Shown here in pieces: positions 51,819 through 60,420 of a stretch of 64,000 nt of DNA; the first letter of the stretch is position 1, and the number at the start of each line of letters is the position of its first letter. Origin of the DNA: Neoroseomonas lacus (lineage in GTDB: Bacteria; Pseudomonadota; Alphaproteobacteria; Acetobacterales; Acetobacteraceae); the NCBI RefSeq assembly GCF_014644535.1, contig NZ_BMKW01000010.1, positions 91,664 to 155,663 of the forward strand, written 5' to 3'. The translations under genes were made by a program, and so were the position numbers. The notes below the pieces were generated by a model, which saw only the letters and a list, made by a program, of their open reading frames with translations, had not been told where the DNA came from and made no database searches.

Positions 51819-52601
51819 ATGACGGAAGAAGAGCGGCGGATCATTTCCGCCTTCGTGGAACGGATCAGCGGCGCGGCGCCGGTGCCGCAGGCGCCGAGCG
51901 GCCCTTGGGGCGCCGCCTCCGCGCCGCAGGTGCCAACGCTGCCTCCGGTGGACCCGGAGGCGGATCGGCTGATCGGCGAGCTGTTCACCCGCTACCCCGA
52001 GGCGCGCTACCGCCTCACCCAGACCGCCTTCGTGCAGGAGGCGGCGCTGCATGAAGCGAACAACCGCATCCAGCAGCTGGAATGGGAAGTCGAGAACGCC
52101 CGTCGCCAGGGCCAGGCCCAGGCGGCGCAGGCCGGTGGCGGCGGGCTGCTCGGCGGGCTGTTCGGCGGGCGCTCCAACGCGCCGATGCCCCCGCCCATGC
52201 CGCCCCGGCCGCAGCCGCAATACCCGGCCGGCTACGACCCGCAGGCGCTGGCCCCGCAGCAGGGCCGCGGCGGGATGGGCTTCCTCGGAACCGCGGCCTC
52301 AGCGGCGGCCGGCGTGGCGGGCGGCATGCTGCTCGGCAACATGCTGATGAACGCCTTTGGTGGACATGGCGGGGCGGCCCAGGCGGCCACCAGCCCCTTC
52401 GCCACCGGCGGGGCGGATGCCACGCCGACCTCCTCGCCCTGGACCGACCCGGCTTCGGCGGTGGCCGATGGCGGCGCCAAGGCGCCGGTCGATGACGCCT
52501 GGGGCCAGCAGGATGCCGCGCCGGTCGATGATGGCTGGTCGCAGCAGGATGCCGGCGCCGATGATGGCGGCGGCGACTGGGGCGGCGACGAGGAGATCTG
52601 A
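51819..52601 (+). CDS. DUF2076 domain protein
   Basis: A 260-residue protein. The N-terminal motif MTEEERRIISAFVERISG, the DPEADRLIGELFTRYPEARY stretch and LTQTAFVQEAALHEAN are DUF2076 hallmarks. A Gly/Ala-rich hydrophobic region (GMGFLGTAASAAAGVAGGML) precedes an acidic, repetitive C-terminus (repeated DDGWSQQDA type units). Possibly periplasmic or membrane-associated; the function is unknown. Its stop codon lies in a hairpin. Confidence 0.88.
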   Translation: MTEEERRIISAFVERISGAAPVPQAPSGPWGAASAPQVPTLPPVDPEADRLIGELFTRYPEARYRLTQTAFVQEAALHEANNRIQQLEWEVENARRQGQAQAAQAGGGGLLGGLFGGRSNAPMPPPMPPRPQPQYPAGYDPQALAPQQGRGGMGFLGTAASAAAGVAGGMLLGNMLMNAFGGHGGAAQAATSPFATGGADATPTSSPWTDPASAVADGGAKAPVDDAWGQQDAAPVDDGWSQQDAGADDGGGDWGGDEEI

Positions 52602-52633
52602 TACCGGCCAGCCTTCCGGCCGACCTGTATCAG
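52596..52633 (+). terminator. Stop-codon-embedded hairpin after the DUF2076 gene
   Basis: CTGATAC at 52598-52604 pairs with GTATCAG at 52627-52633 and an inner GGCC..GGCC pair is present. The TGA of the stem is the stop codon. It is similar to the hairpin at 16820-16858. Confidence 0.5.
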
Positions 52634-52685
52634 GATCCTGGTTTCGCCCTCAGCCACGACGCGAGCCCTGCGCGCCATGCCGTTC

Positions 52686-52714
52686 CCTGCCCGATGACGC
52701 CGTCATCGGGCAGG
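52686..52714. terminator. Perfect 13-bp hairpin
   Basis: CCTGCCCGATGAC-GCC-GTCATCGGGCAGG, with no T-run. It lies between the DUF2076 gene and a stronger terminator, and may be part of a bidirectional structure or a regulator-binding site. Confidence 0.55.
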
Positions 52715-52747
52715 CTCGGCGGTATGATCCCTTGCACCATGGATCGA

Positions 52748-52776
52748 GGCCGGACCCCCAGGGGGCCGGCCTTTTT
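52748..52776 (+). terminator. Rho-independent terminator
   Basis: GGCCGGACCCCCA followed by GGGGGCCGGCC gives a stem of about ten base pairs, and CTTTTTC follows directly. This is the clearest intrinsic terminator in the window, ending the transcript of the Bug-divergent gene run (50014-52601). Confidence 0.85.
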
Positions 52777-52826
52777 CATTGGCAAATGTCATTGACGGCG
52801 CGTGGCGCATGATGGTTCCTCATGCC

Positions 52827-53681
52827 ATGCGTGTCCCCGACCTTGATCTCGACCTGCTGCGCGGCTTCGTCACCGTGGCCGAACGTGGCGGCTTCACCGC
52901 CGCCGGCACCGCGCTCGGCCTGACTCAATCGGCCATCAGCCTCAAGGTGAAGCGGCTCGAGGACATCCTCGGCAAGCGGGTGCTCGACCGCGGCGGCCGC
53001 GGCGTGGCGCTGACGCGCGAGGGCGAGACGCTGCTCGCCTATGCGCGGCGCATGCTGGCGCTGAATGACGAGGCGGTGCGGCGGATGATCGCCCCGCCGG
53101 TCGAAGGGCGGCTGCGCCTGGGTGTCGCCGACCATTTCATCCCGCGCAACCTGGCGCCGGTGCTCGCACGCTTCGCGCAGATCTATCCGCAGGTGCGCCT
53201 TGAGGTCGAAGTCGGCCGCAGCCACGACCTGCGGGCGGCGATGGCCGATGGCGTGCTCGACCTCGTGCTCGGCAAGCGGCGCGACGGGGAGACCGAGGGC
53301 CGGCCGATCTTCACCGAGACCATCGTGTGGGTCGCCGCGCCGGATTGGCAGGCGCCGGCCGAACGCCCACTGCCGATCGCCATGCTGCCGCAGGGCTGCA
53401 TGTTCCGCGACCGCGCGCTGGCCGCGCTCGCCCGCGCCGGCATCGCCTTCGAGGTGGTGTTCACCTCGGCCTCCCTGCCCGGCGTCGCGGCGGCTGCCCA
53501 GGCGGGCTTCGCGACGACGGTGCTGGGTCGCGCCGGGCTGCCGCCAGGGTTGGTGGAACTGCCCGGCCTGCCCGGCTGCGGCACGGCGGAGATGTGCCTG
53601 TTCGGCGATGCCGAAGGCCGCTCGGCGCTGGTCGAGCCGCTGATCGGCTTCATCCGGGAGAGTCTGGCGCCGGCTGGCTGA
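52827..53681 (+). CDS. LysR family transcriptional regulator
   Basis: A 284-residue regulator with a helix-turn-helix at about 8-60 (FVTVAERGGFTAAGTALGLTQ then SAISLKVKRLEDILG) and an effector domain from about 90 (GRLRLGVADHFIPRNLAPVL). The start at ATG 52827 is chosen over in-frame ATGs at 52779, 52809 and 52812 because family members begin just before the helix-turn-helix. It faces, tail-to-tail, the decaying gene at 53650; its target is unclear. Confidence 0.88.
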   Translation: MRVPDLDLDLLRGFVTVAERGGFTAAGTALGLTQSAISLKVKRLEDILGKRVLDRGGRGVALTREGETLLAYARRMLALNDEAVRRMIAPPVEGRLRLGVADHFIPRNLAPVLARFAQIYPQVRLEVEVGRSHDLRAAMADGVLDLVLGKRRDGETEGRPIFTETIVWVAAPDWQAPAERPLPIAMLPQGCMFRDRALAALARAGIAFEVVFTSASLPGVAAAAQAGFATTVLGRAGLPPGLVELPGLPGCGTAEMCLFGDAEGRSALVEPLIGFIRESLAPAG

Positions 53682-54345
53682 GCGGTACCGGGCCGGGCCG
53701 CCAGACGCCGTCCGGCGGCAGTGTGTCGCCGAGCAGCACCTCATCGACGAAACGCCGCCAGACATTGGCGAGGAACAGGTCGGCCACCACACCGTGATGC
53801 GTCACCCCGGCCACGACGAGCACGCGGCAGGCGGTGATGCTCATGGCGAGCAGCGACCCGCGCACCGCGTAGCGCTGGCAGCCTTCGCCATGGGCGCAGA
53901 CCAGCCGTGTCCGGCCCGGCGAGGCGCCCGCCAGCATGCGCCGGAACAGGCCTCGATCGAGCCCGCCTGGCGCCTGGGCCAGCTGCATCGCCGCCGGCGA
54001 CATGCCACCAAGGCCAAGCGACATTGCCGCCCCGATGATCGGCCCGAAGGCCAGCGCCGGTGAAGGCGACCACCAGGCTGCACGGGGTGCCGGCCGGCCG
54101 CTGGCCTTCGTAGAAGCAGACATTCTCGGCGAAGTCGTGGCGCCGGTAGGGTTCGGCCACCGGCTGGTTCGCAGCACCATATCGGCGAGCCGGCGGACCC
54201 ATTCATGCGATTCCGCCGGCAGGGCATCGATGCGCGCGTGCAACGCCAGGGCGGCGGCGGGGTCCAGCGTGTTCTCGGCGAGCATCTGCACGCGGTAATG
54301 GTCGGCCTGCGTGGTGCAGGCCGCGAGGGCTGCCGGGATATCCAT
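53650..54345 (-). pseudogene. Frameshifted gene of unknown family in an adenylation/ACP cluster
   Basis: The start MDIPAALAACTTQADHYRV overlaps the ACP stop (ATGA). After LADMVLR the sensible reading moves to another frame (QPVAEPYRRHDFAENVCFYE, GQRPAGTPCSLVVAFTGAG) at about 54150-54180, then back to the first frame at about 54050-54065 (FGPIIGAAMSLGLGGMSPAA, then CAHGEGCQRYAVRGSLLAMS). Two compensating frameshifts are needed for a continuous protein of about 230 residues. I do not recognise the family. Sequencing error cannot be excluded. Confidence 0.6.
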
Positions 54346-54614
54346 CAGCCGCGCGCGGCGAGATGCGTGGCGAGCGCCATCAGCCCCGGATGATCGAGCA
54401 TCTCCGCCTCGCGCAGCGGGATGGCGGCATTCACCTCCATCCAGATGCAGGTCTCGAGCCGGCCGAGCGAATCCATCGCGACCTCGTCGAAGGCGCAATC
54501 AGCGTCCGGATTGTCGAGCCGTGCGAGGACATCCGGCGCGGAGAGATCGATGACGGGGTTGTTGCGCAAGGCTTCGGCCAACAGCGCGCGCAGGGTGGTG
54601 CCGTCGCGGCTCAT
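54345..54614 (-). CDS. Acyl carrier protein (biosynthetic type)
   Basis: An 89-residue carrier protein: MSRDGTTLRALLAEALRNNP, then DEVAMDSLGRLETCIWMEVN with the phosphopantetheine Ser in MDSLGRLE. Distinct from the housekeeping AcpP at 16 kb. It overlaps the disrupted adenylation gene upstream and the disrupted unknown gene downstream by ATGA. It is itself intact, although its neighbours are not. Confidence 0.8.
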   Translation of the reverse strand: MSRDGTTLRALLAEALRNNPVIDLSAPDVLARLDNPDADCAFDEVAMDSLGRLETCIWMEVNAAIPLREAEMLDHPGLMALATHLAARG

Positions 54615-55913
54615 GGCATGGCACCGGCCAGGGCGGCGAGGTCGCGGCGCAGCACCTTGCCCTGCGCGTTGCGCGGCAGCGCCGGCAGTTCCAGCCCGCG
54701 GCGCGGCGCACGGACGCCGAGCCGCGCCCGGCAATGCGCGAGCAGCGCCGCCGCGTCGAAGCCCGGCGCACCCACCACCGCCAGCAGCGGGATGTCGCCG
54801 AAGCGTTCCGAGTGCATCGCGAAGGTGGCGCAGTCCGCGAGGCCCGGGAAGCCTTCCGCCACCGCCTCGATCTCGGCGGGGAAGATCTTGATGATGCCGA
54901 GCGTCATCGTGTCGTCGCGCCGTCCGGCCACCAGCAGGTCGCCCGCCGTGATGACGCACTCGACATCGCCGCGGTGGAACCAGCCATCGCCGAAATGGCA
55001 GGCGTTCGCCGCTATCATCGTCGAGATAGCCTAGCACCGTGCCGGCGGAGCGGAACCGCAGCGGCCCTTCCTCACCGGCCGGCAGGGGGCGGCCGTCATC
55101 GTCCACCGCCTCCACCGCGACGCCGGGCAGCAGGCGTCCGACCGCGTCCGGATGCGCGTCATGGTCCGCGGGGCCGGCGATACTGACCATGCCGACCTCG
55201 GTCGTGCCGAACTGGACATGCAGGTCGCAGCCGAACGCTGCCTGGAGTTGCAGGCGGCCAACGCCGAAGCGCGCGACGAGCTGCGCGATCTGCTCGGGCG
55301 TCGCGCCGCCGCCGACGATTTCGGTGCCCCCGGTGACCAGGCTGCGCAGCGTCAGTCGCCTGCCGTGATTGCCGTCAAAGCCGAGGCGATGGAGAAAGAT
55401 GCGCCCTTAGCCCGCCAGGATCTCGGCCTTGTCGACCATCATCGGCTCGGTCGCGACCACCAGCTTGGGGCGGCCGGTGGTATCCGAGATGCCGACCACC
55501 AGCTCCGCCCCGCCGGCAGGCGGCGGAACATCTGGTGCAGCGACGGCCGCTTCGATATCCGGCCGGATCAGCGCCGCACCGCCCAGCGCGTCGGGCGCCG
55601 CCATGCCGACCACGGCGACCAGGCCGAGGCGTCGGGCGAGATCCTCGCGCAGTGGCGCCGGGTCGCGCGGCAGCAACGCCACTGGCCGGCAGCCGAGGCG
55701 GATGCGTGCCAGTGTCGTCCGGATATTGGCCCGGTCATCGGCGAGGGCGATACCGACCGCATCGCCCGGAGCGAGCCCGGCGCGGGTGAATTGCGCGGCC
55801 ACGGTCCGCACCTGCCGCACCAGCGCGGCATAGCTCAGCGGTGCGCCGTCAAGAATGCAGGCGGGCAGGTCCGGCGCACGTCGCGCAGCCGCCTCGATCG
55901 CTGCCGTGATGAC
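54611..55913 (-). pseudogene. Disrupted AMP-dependent synthetase/ligase (adenylation enzyme)
   Basis: The reading runs from about 55913 (VITAAIEAAARRAPDLPACI, no ATG/GTG/TTG start in front) through GISDTTGRPKLVV (adenylate-forming P-loop), meets an in-frame TAA at 55407-55409, resumes with GRIFLHRLGF, LRSLVTGGTEIVGGGATPEQ and FGTTEVGM, and then needs a frameshift at about 54995-55018 (between SAGTVLGYLDDD and FGDGWFHRGDVE) to reach the C-terminal domain ending NAQGKVLRRDLAALAGAMP. At least three lesions make it a pseudogene, or poor sequence, of a FadD/acyl-AMP-ligase-like enzyme that would load the adjacent ACP. Confidence 0.8.
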
Positions 55914-56084
55914 CGGCGCGCGTGCGGAGTGTGCGTTTAAGCGGCCATGCGTCCTGTGCCCGTGCTCGATTCCATTAATGCGGCACTAACGAGACCGCAT
56001 CAATCGGCAAGGCACCGGTAAGGAATCGCGCGATGGGGGCGATCGACCGGGGTCGCCCGGCCGATGCGCCTGTCCTCAGAAGTT

Positions 56085-56222
56085 GTTTGGAAAGTCCGGT
56101 ACATGCCCACACCCCCACCCGGCCACCCACGTCAGAATCCTGGAATGGGTTTCCGGGTGGGGGTGGGCCGGTACGGGACGTGGAAACGCGCCAGCTCGCG
56201 CGTTTCCAAACGGACCCTCAGC
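56085..56222. repeat. GTTTGGAA/TTCCAAAC-bounded element, copy 2
   Basis: Outer inverted repeat GTTTGGAA (56085-56092) and TTCCAAAC (56204-56211), with inner hairpin GGAAACGCG-ccagctcg-CGCGTTTCC and a G-rich/C-rich stem (CACCCCCACCCGG and CCGGGTGGGGGTG). Inverted relative to copy 1 at 16581-16695. It abuts the stop codon of the Bug gene at 56218. Confidence 0.8.
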
Positions 56223-57186
56223 GTTGCGACCAGGGCGTGCGCTGCCACAGGGTACGGTAGCCCTCCTGCAACCCGCGCAGCCGGGTGAACCAGGCCGTCC
56301 CTTCCTCGTAGCGCGGCTCGGTGAAGCGGGCGCGGAAGGCGGCCACGAAGGCCGGGTCCTGCACCACGTCGCCCATCGCCTCGCGCAGCTTGGCGAGCAC
56401 CGCAGGCGGCGTGCCGGCCGGGGCGACCAAGCCGCGTTCGGACGCCATCTCGACATCGAAGCCGAGTTCCTTGAGCGTCGGTACCTCGGGGCGGAAGGAG
56501 CTGCGCGCCGCCCCGGCCATCGCCAGCGTCCGCAGCTTGTCGCGATTCGCGGAAACCGGGCCGAGATTCAGCCCCATCGAATCGACCTGCCGGCCCAGCA
56601 CCGCCGTCATCAGCTGCGGGTCGCCCTGGAATACGACATGGGTGAAGCTGGTGCCCGTCGCGGCCTGCAGCAGCACCAGTTGCAGATGGTCGTCGGTGCC
56701 GACGCCCGGCGAGGCATAGGTGATCGCATCCGGCCGCGCGCGCGCCGCCGCTAGCAGGTCGGCCAGCGTGCGGTAGGGGCTCTCCTCATGCACGGTGATC
56801 GCGGTCGGGTCGGTGACCATGTTGGCGATGCCGGCGAAGTCGTCGAGCTTGAACTGCGCCTGGCGCTCGATCGGGATGGTCAGCAGCCCCGGCATGTTGG
56901 TGGTGCCGAGCGTATGCCCATCCGGCCGCGCGCGGGCGACGGAGGCGAGTGCCACCTCCCCGCCCGCACCGGGCCGGTTCACCACCACTACCGACCCGCC
57001 GATGCGCCTTTCGAGCATGGGTGCGACGGCGCGCGCATCGAGGTCGGTCGCACCGCCGGGGACGAAGCCGACGACGATCTCGACCGGCTTCTCGGGCCAG
57101 CGATTCGTCTGGGCGAGTGCCGGGGCAATGCCCGGCGCGGCGAGCCCCGCCCCCGCGGCCAGCAGTGTTCTTCTTGTCGTTGTCAC
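56218..57186 (-). CDS. Tripartite tricarboxylate transporter receptor (Bug) protein
   Basis: A 322-residue orphan receptor. GTG start with GGGAGGAC upstream, overlapping the epimerase stop (GTGA). Twin-arginine-like start TTTRRTLLAAGAG, then WPEKPVEIVVGFVPGGATD, VVVNRPGAGGEVALASV and DGHTLGTTN. Translationally coupled to the epimerase gene upstream, an unusual pairing that could mean the ligand is a sugar acid or related to the epimerase's substrate. Confidence 0.9.
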   Translation of the reverse strand: MTTTRRTLLAAGAGLAAPGIAPALAQTNRWPEKPVEIVVGFVPGGATDLDARAVAPMLERRIGGSVVVVNRPGAGGEVALASVARARPDGHTLGTTNMPGLLTIPIERQAQFKLDDFAGIANMVTDPTAITVHEESPYRTLADLLAAARARPDAITYASPGVGTDDHLQLVLLQAATGTSFTHVVFQGDPQLMTAVLGRQVDSMGLNLGPVSANRDKLRTLAMAGAARSSFRPEVPTLKELGFDVEMASERGLVAPAGTPPAVLAKLREAMGDVVQDPAFVAAFRARFTEPRYEEGTAWFTRLRGLQEGYRTLWQRTPWSQR

Positions 57187-58196
57187 GATGTCCTCCCTTC
57201 GTTTCTGTCGATCCAGGCCATCAGGCGGCGGAGGCCTTCCTCCATCTCCACCTGCGGCTTCCACCCGATGGCCTTGAAGGCTTCTTCATGGGCGATGCGG
57301 AAGGCGCCGCCGGAGGTCAGGCGCACTTTGCCCGGCGTGTCGCCGACGAATTCCGGCTCGATGCTGCTGCCGGCGAGCGCCGTGACCATGCGCACCAGTT
57401 CGAGCGTGGTGACCGGCTTGGGGCCGGAGGTGTTCACCGCGACATCGGTCGCGTCGGCCTCGAAGGCCATGCGGTTGGCGCGCGCCAGGTCGCCGACATA
57501 GACGAAGTGCTTGGTCTCCGACCCATCGCCGAAGACCTGCGGGCGTTCGCCCTTCTTCACCTTGTCCCAGGTTTCGATGATGTAGAGCGCATTGGCCGCG
57601 CGATAGTGCTGGCGCTCGCCATAGACGGTGGAATATCGCAGCACAACGTAGTCCTGGCCGAAACGGCGCTTGGCGTCGCGGCAGAGCTGCTCGCCGATGA
57701 TCTTCGTCGCGCCATAGAGAATCGCGGCCGGCGGCGCACCGACGGAATGGAAGGGCGTGTCCTCGACGAGGTCGCCCTTCACGCCCGGACCATATCCATA
57801 GACGGCGTTGGAGGAGGCGAAGACGACCTTCTTTACCTTGTTGACGCGGGCGGCTTCCAGCGCGTTCTGCACACCGCGGATGTTGACGTCGAGCCCGCCC
57901 CACGGGTCGTTGTTCATGTTGAGCGTCATGTAGGCGGCGAGCAGCAGCGCGCCGTCGCAGCCTTCCATGGCGCGCAGCAGGTCGGGCAGGCGCATCACGT
58001 CGCCACGCACCAGCTTCAGGCGCGGATTGTCGCGGATATGCGCGATGGCCTGTTCGGAGCCCATCGAGAAATTGTCGAACAGCACCACTTCCGACGCGCC
58101 GGCGTCGAGCAGTTCGGCGGCGGTGGCGGAGCCTACGAGGCTTGCCCCGCCGACGATGATGAATTTGTGGCCAGCAACCGGCACGGCGGCAGTCAT
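57183..58196 (-). CDS. NAD-dependent epimerase/dehydratase (extended SDR)
   Basis: A 337-residue extended short-chain dehydrogenase. GGASLVGSA (residues 16-24) binds NAD; FDNFSMGSEQAI follows; the catalytic Tyr161-x-x-x-Lys165 lies in LYGATK; FGDGSETKHFVYVGDLARA and PEFVGDTPGKVRLTSG are typical of nucleotide-sugar or sugar-acid epimerases/dehydrogenases. Start chosen at ATG 58196. It ends in the start of the Bug gene. Confidence 0.9.
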   Translation of the reverse strand: MTAAVPVAGHKFIIVGGASLVGSATAAELLDAGASEVVLFDNFSMGSEQAIAHIRDNPRLKLVRGDVMRLPDLLRAMEGCDGALLLAAYMTLNMNNDPWGGLDVNIRGVQNALEAARVNKVKKVVFASSNAVYGYGPGVKGDLVEDTPFHSVGAPPAAILYGATKIIGEQLCRDAKRRFGQDYVVLRYSTVYGERQHYRAANALYIIETWDKVKKGERPQVFGDGSETKHFVYVGDLARANRMAFEADATDVAVNTSGPKPVTTLELVRMVTALAGSSIEPEFVGDTPGKVRLTSGGAFRIAHEEAFKAIGWKPQVEMEEGLRRLMAWIDRNEGRTS

Positions 58197-58451
58197 GCGC
58201 GTTCCAATCCCTCTTGAACGATTTCCCGGGCGGGATGATCGCGCGGGATGGGTGGCGCGGCTAGAGCCTATCCCGATCGGGTGACGATGTGCGCCAGGAC
58301 AGGCACCCGGCAGCGGCTGCCACGAGCCAAGGCGGACGAAGCGCATCTGAGGGCACACCACACCTGCGGTGAATCGGTCAGGCGCGTGACGATGCTCGAT
58401 TAAACAACGGCCTGAAGCGCGCTGCCTGCGCGCCGCCGAACGCAAGCCGAC

Positions 58452-59072
58452 CTAGTATCCGGCCCGCGCCTGCAAGGCCGTCAGTTCCTCGATGAAGCGC
58501 GCCGCCGCCACATCCGGCGTCCAGGGCCGCCAGGGCGGGTCGCCATAGCGCACCGCGAGCGGGTCCGCCGCCATCACCGCGGCGCGGATGCCGAGCGTCT
58601 CGCGCACCTCCGTCGCGGTCCAGCCGACGACATGCACCGCCTCAGCCGCGGCGACCGCGACATCGACCGCCTTGTGGGCGCGCTTCTCCTCCGCCGTCCA
58701 GGCCGGCAGGCGGTAGCGCTGCGCAATCACCGCCAGCAGCCGCGCCTGCAATTCGGCGAAGCCCGGCCCAAGGAAGGGCTTGAGCGGGGAGATGCAGTCG
58801 AAGTTGATCAGCCCCTCATCCGCGTCATGCAGCAGCTCGCGCAATTCCTGCACTGGCGTCAGCCGATGGCGCGTGCGGGCGCGGCGCAGGGCAAGCACGG
58901 TCAGCGAATGCTGCGCGACCGAGAGCGGCTCCGGCCAGGCGGAATGGCCGCCCCAGCGGAAGGTGCGGGCGAGGCCCGTGGCGAGGTCCGCATCCGTCCA
59001 GTCGAAGGGCGTCGGCGAGAGCAGGTCGAGGCGCCGGCCGGAAGGCAGTCGGACCCACGCACGGTCGGGCAT
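58452..59072 (-). CDS. HD-domain phosphohydrolase (YfbR-like)
   Basis: A 206-residue HD protein. SVAQHSLTVLALRR supplies one His ligand and ELLHDADEGLINFDCISPLK the HD pair and downstream Asp; the layout matches 5'-deoxynucleotidase YfbR-like hydrolases that accept dNMPs. Start ATG 59072; the longer reading upstream runs into the repeat at 59113. The repeat therefore sits in its 5' leader. Confidence 0.82.
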   Translation of the reverse strand: MPDRAWVRLPSGRRLDLLSPTPFDWTDADLATGLARTFRWGGHSAWPEPLSVAQHSLTVLALRRARTRHRLTPVQELRELLHDADEGLINFDCISPLKPFLGPGFAELQARLLAVIAQRYRLPAWTAEEKRAHKAVDVAVAAAEAVHVVGWTATEVRETLGIRAAVMAADPLAVRYGDPPWRPWTPDVAAARFIEELTALQARAGY

Positions 59073-59424
59073 TAGCGGGGTGTCCGGCGGCGGTGAGGCG
59101 CGGCGCGACGATTGGAGGGGCTTTGCCCCTCCAAGCCACCCCACCAGAGGCCTGAGGGCCTCTGGACACCATTACCTGGTACCGGGCTTCGGGGGATGAC
59201 TGTGTGCGCTTTTTGCCCGACACGATTGTCGGTCGTGGGAACGCCCCTCCCGCCCACCACCCAATATTGGTGTCCAGAGGCCCTTAGGCCTTTTGTGGGG
59301 GAGGTCCGGAGGGGGCAAAGCCCTCTCCGGTTCCACTGCAGCACTCGATCCACGGTGATCACACCGGGCATCCTGGCACGCGCAACGACGATGGACGACC
59401 CCTCGCCCGCCGCGACGGACCAGG
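59073..59424. other. 352-base intergenic gap holding repeat copy C
   Basis: No gene is supported between the HD hydrolase and the asparaginase gene. Most of it is the third paired palindromic element; the right 90 bases before the asparaginase stop show nothing recognisable. Confidence 0.7.
59113..59330. repeat. Paired palindromic (BIME-like) element, copy C
   Basis: Left arm 59113-59185: TGGAGGGGCTTTGCCCCTCC, AGCCACCCCACC, AGAGGCCTGAGGGCCTCTGG, ACACCATTACCTGGTACC. Right arm 59261-59330: CCAATATTGGTGTCCAGAGG, CCCTTAGGCCTTTTGTGGGG, GGAGGGGGCAAAGCCCTCTCC. Same architecture as copies A and B. Confidence 0.88.
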
Positions 59425-60420
59425 TCAATACGCCGCGAAGATGCGCTCGAGGTCCGTGACGCCGGCGGCGAGCGCCAGCGACAGCAGGATGCGCGCCTTC
59501 TGCGGTGTCAGGTTGTCGGCGGTGACGAAGCCGGCATTGCGCCCGCGCGTGGTCTTGCCCGCGCGGCCCGAGCCGGCGCGCGACGACAGCACAACGACGA
59601 CACCCTTGGCGACCGCCTCCTCCAGCGCCGTGGCCATGGCGGGCGTCACGAAGCCGGGCGCGAAGCCGGCGGTGACGATGCCCTTGGCACCGGCGGCGAC
59701 GAAGGCCTCGATCGCCGTGCCATCAGCGCCGGCGTAGGTATAGGCGACGTCGACGCGCGGCAGCGCATCGAGCCCGCGCACGTCGAATTCAGTGTCCGGC
59801 GCCATACGGCGCAGCGGCTTGCGGTACCAGACGACCTCATCGGCATCGGCCTGGCCGAGCACGCCGAAATCGGGTGTACGGAAGGTCTGCAGGCGCAGGG
59901 TGGAGGTCTTGGTCACCTCGCGCGCCGCCTGGATCTCGTCGTTCAGCAGCACCAGGGCGCCGAGGCCGCGCGCGCGCGGGTCGGCGGCGACGCGCACCGC
60001 ATTGACCAGGTTCATCGGCCCATCGCCGGCCAGCGCGGACGCCGGCCGCTGCGCGCCGACGAGCACCACCGGCACCGGGATCTTCAGCGTCAGCGAGAGG
60101 AAATAGGCGGTCTCCTCCAGCGAGGCCGTGCCATGGGTGATGGCGATGCCGGCGAGGTCAGGGTGTTCGGCGACCAGGCGGTCGCAGATCAGCAGCAATT
60201 CCTTCCATTCCGCCCAAGCGATGGCGGTGGAGGCGATCGCCTTGAACGGCACCGGGATGATCTCGGCGACCAGTGCGAGTTCGGGCACGCGCGCGATGAC
60301 GTCGTTGACGTCGAGGACCTTGCCCGCGGCGGAATAGTCGATCAGGTCGAGCGGCCCGCGGCCGACCGAGGAGATGGTGCCCCCGGTGCCGATGATCGCG
60401 ACTTTCGGTTTCGTGCTCAT
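59425..60420 (-). CDS. Asparaginase-like protein with altered active site
   Basis: A 331-residue type II asparaginase fold. The first nucleophile Thr12 is present (IIGTGGTISS) and the catalytic Lys171 lies in VTKTST. The second conserved motif, normally HGTDT, reads HGTAS here (His96 to Ser100): Asp is Ala99, although the Thr98 remains. Both in E. coli numbering Thr89-Asp90 are considered essential. The protein may have weak activity, another substrate or none. Its start overlaps the isochorismatase stop (ATGA). Confidence 0.82.
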   Translation of the reverse strand: MSTKPKVAIIGTGGTISSVGRGPLDLIDYSAAGKVLDVNDVIARVPELALVAEIIPVPFKAIASTAIAWAEWKELLLICDRLVAEHPDLAGIAITHGTASLEETAYFLSLTLKIPVPVVLVGAQRPASALAGDGPMNLVNAVRVAADPRARGLGALVLLNDEIQAAREVTKTSTLRLQTFRTPDFGVLGQADADEVVWYRKPLRRMAPDTEFDVRGLDALPRVDVAYTYAGADGTAIEAFVAAGAKGIVTAGFAPGFVTPAMATALEEAVAKGVVVVLSSRAGSGRAGKTTRGRNAGFVTADNLTPQKARILLSLALAAGVTDLERIFAAY

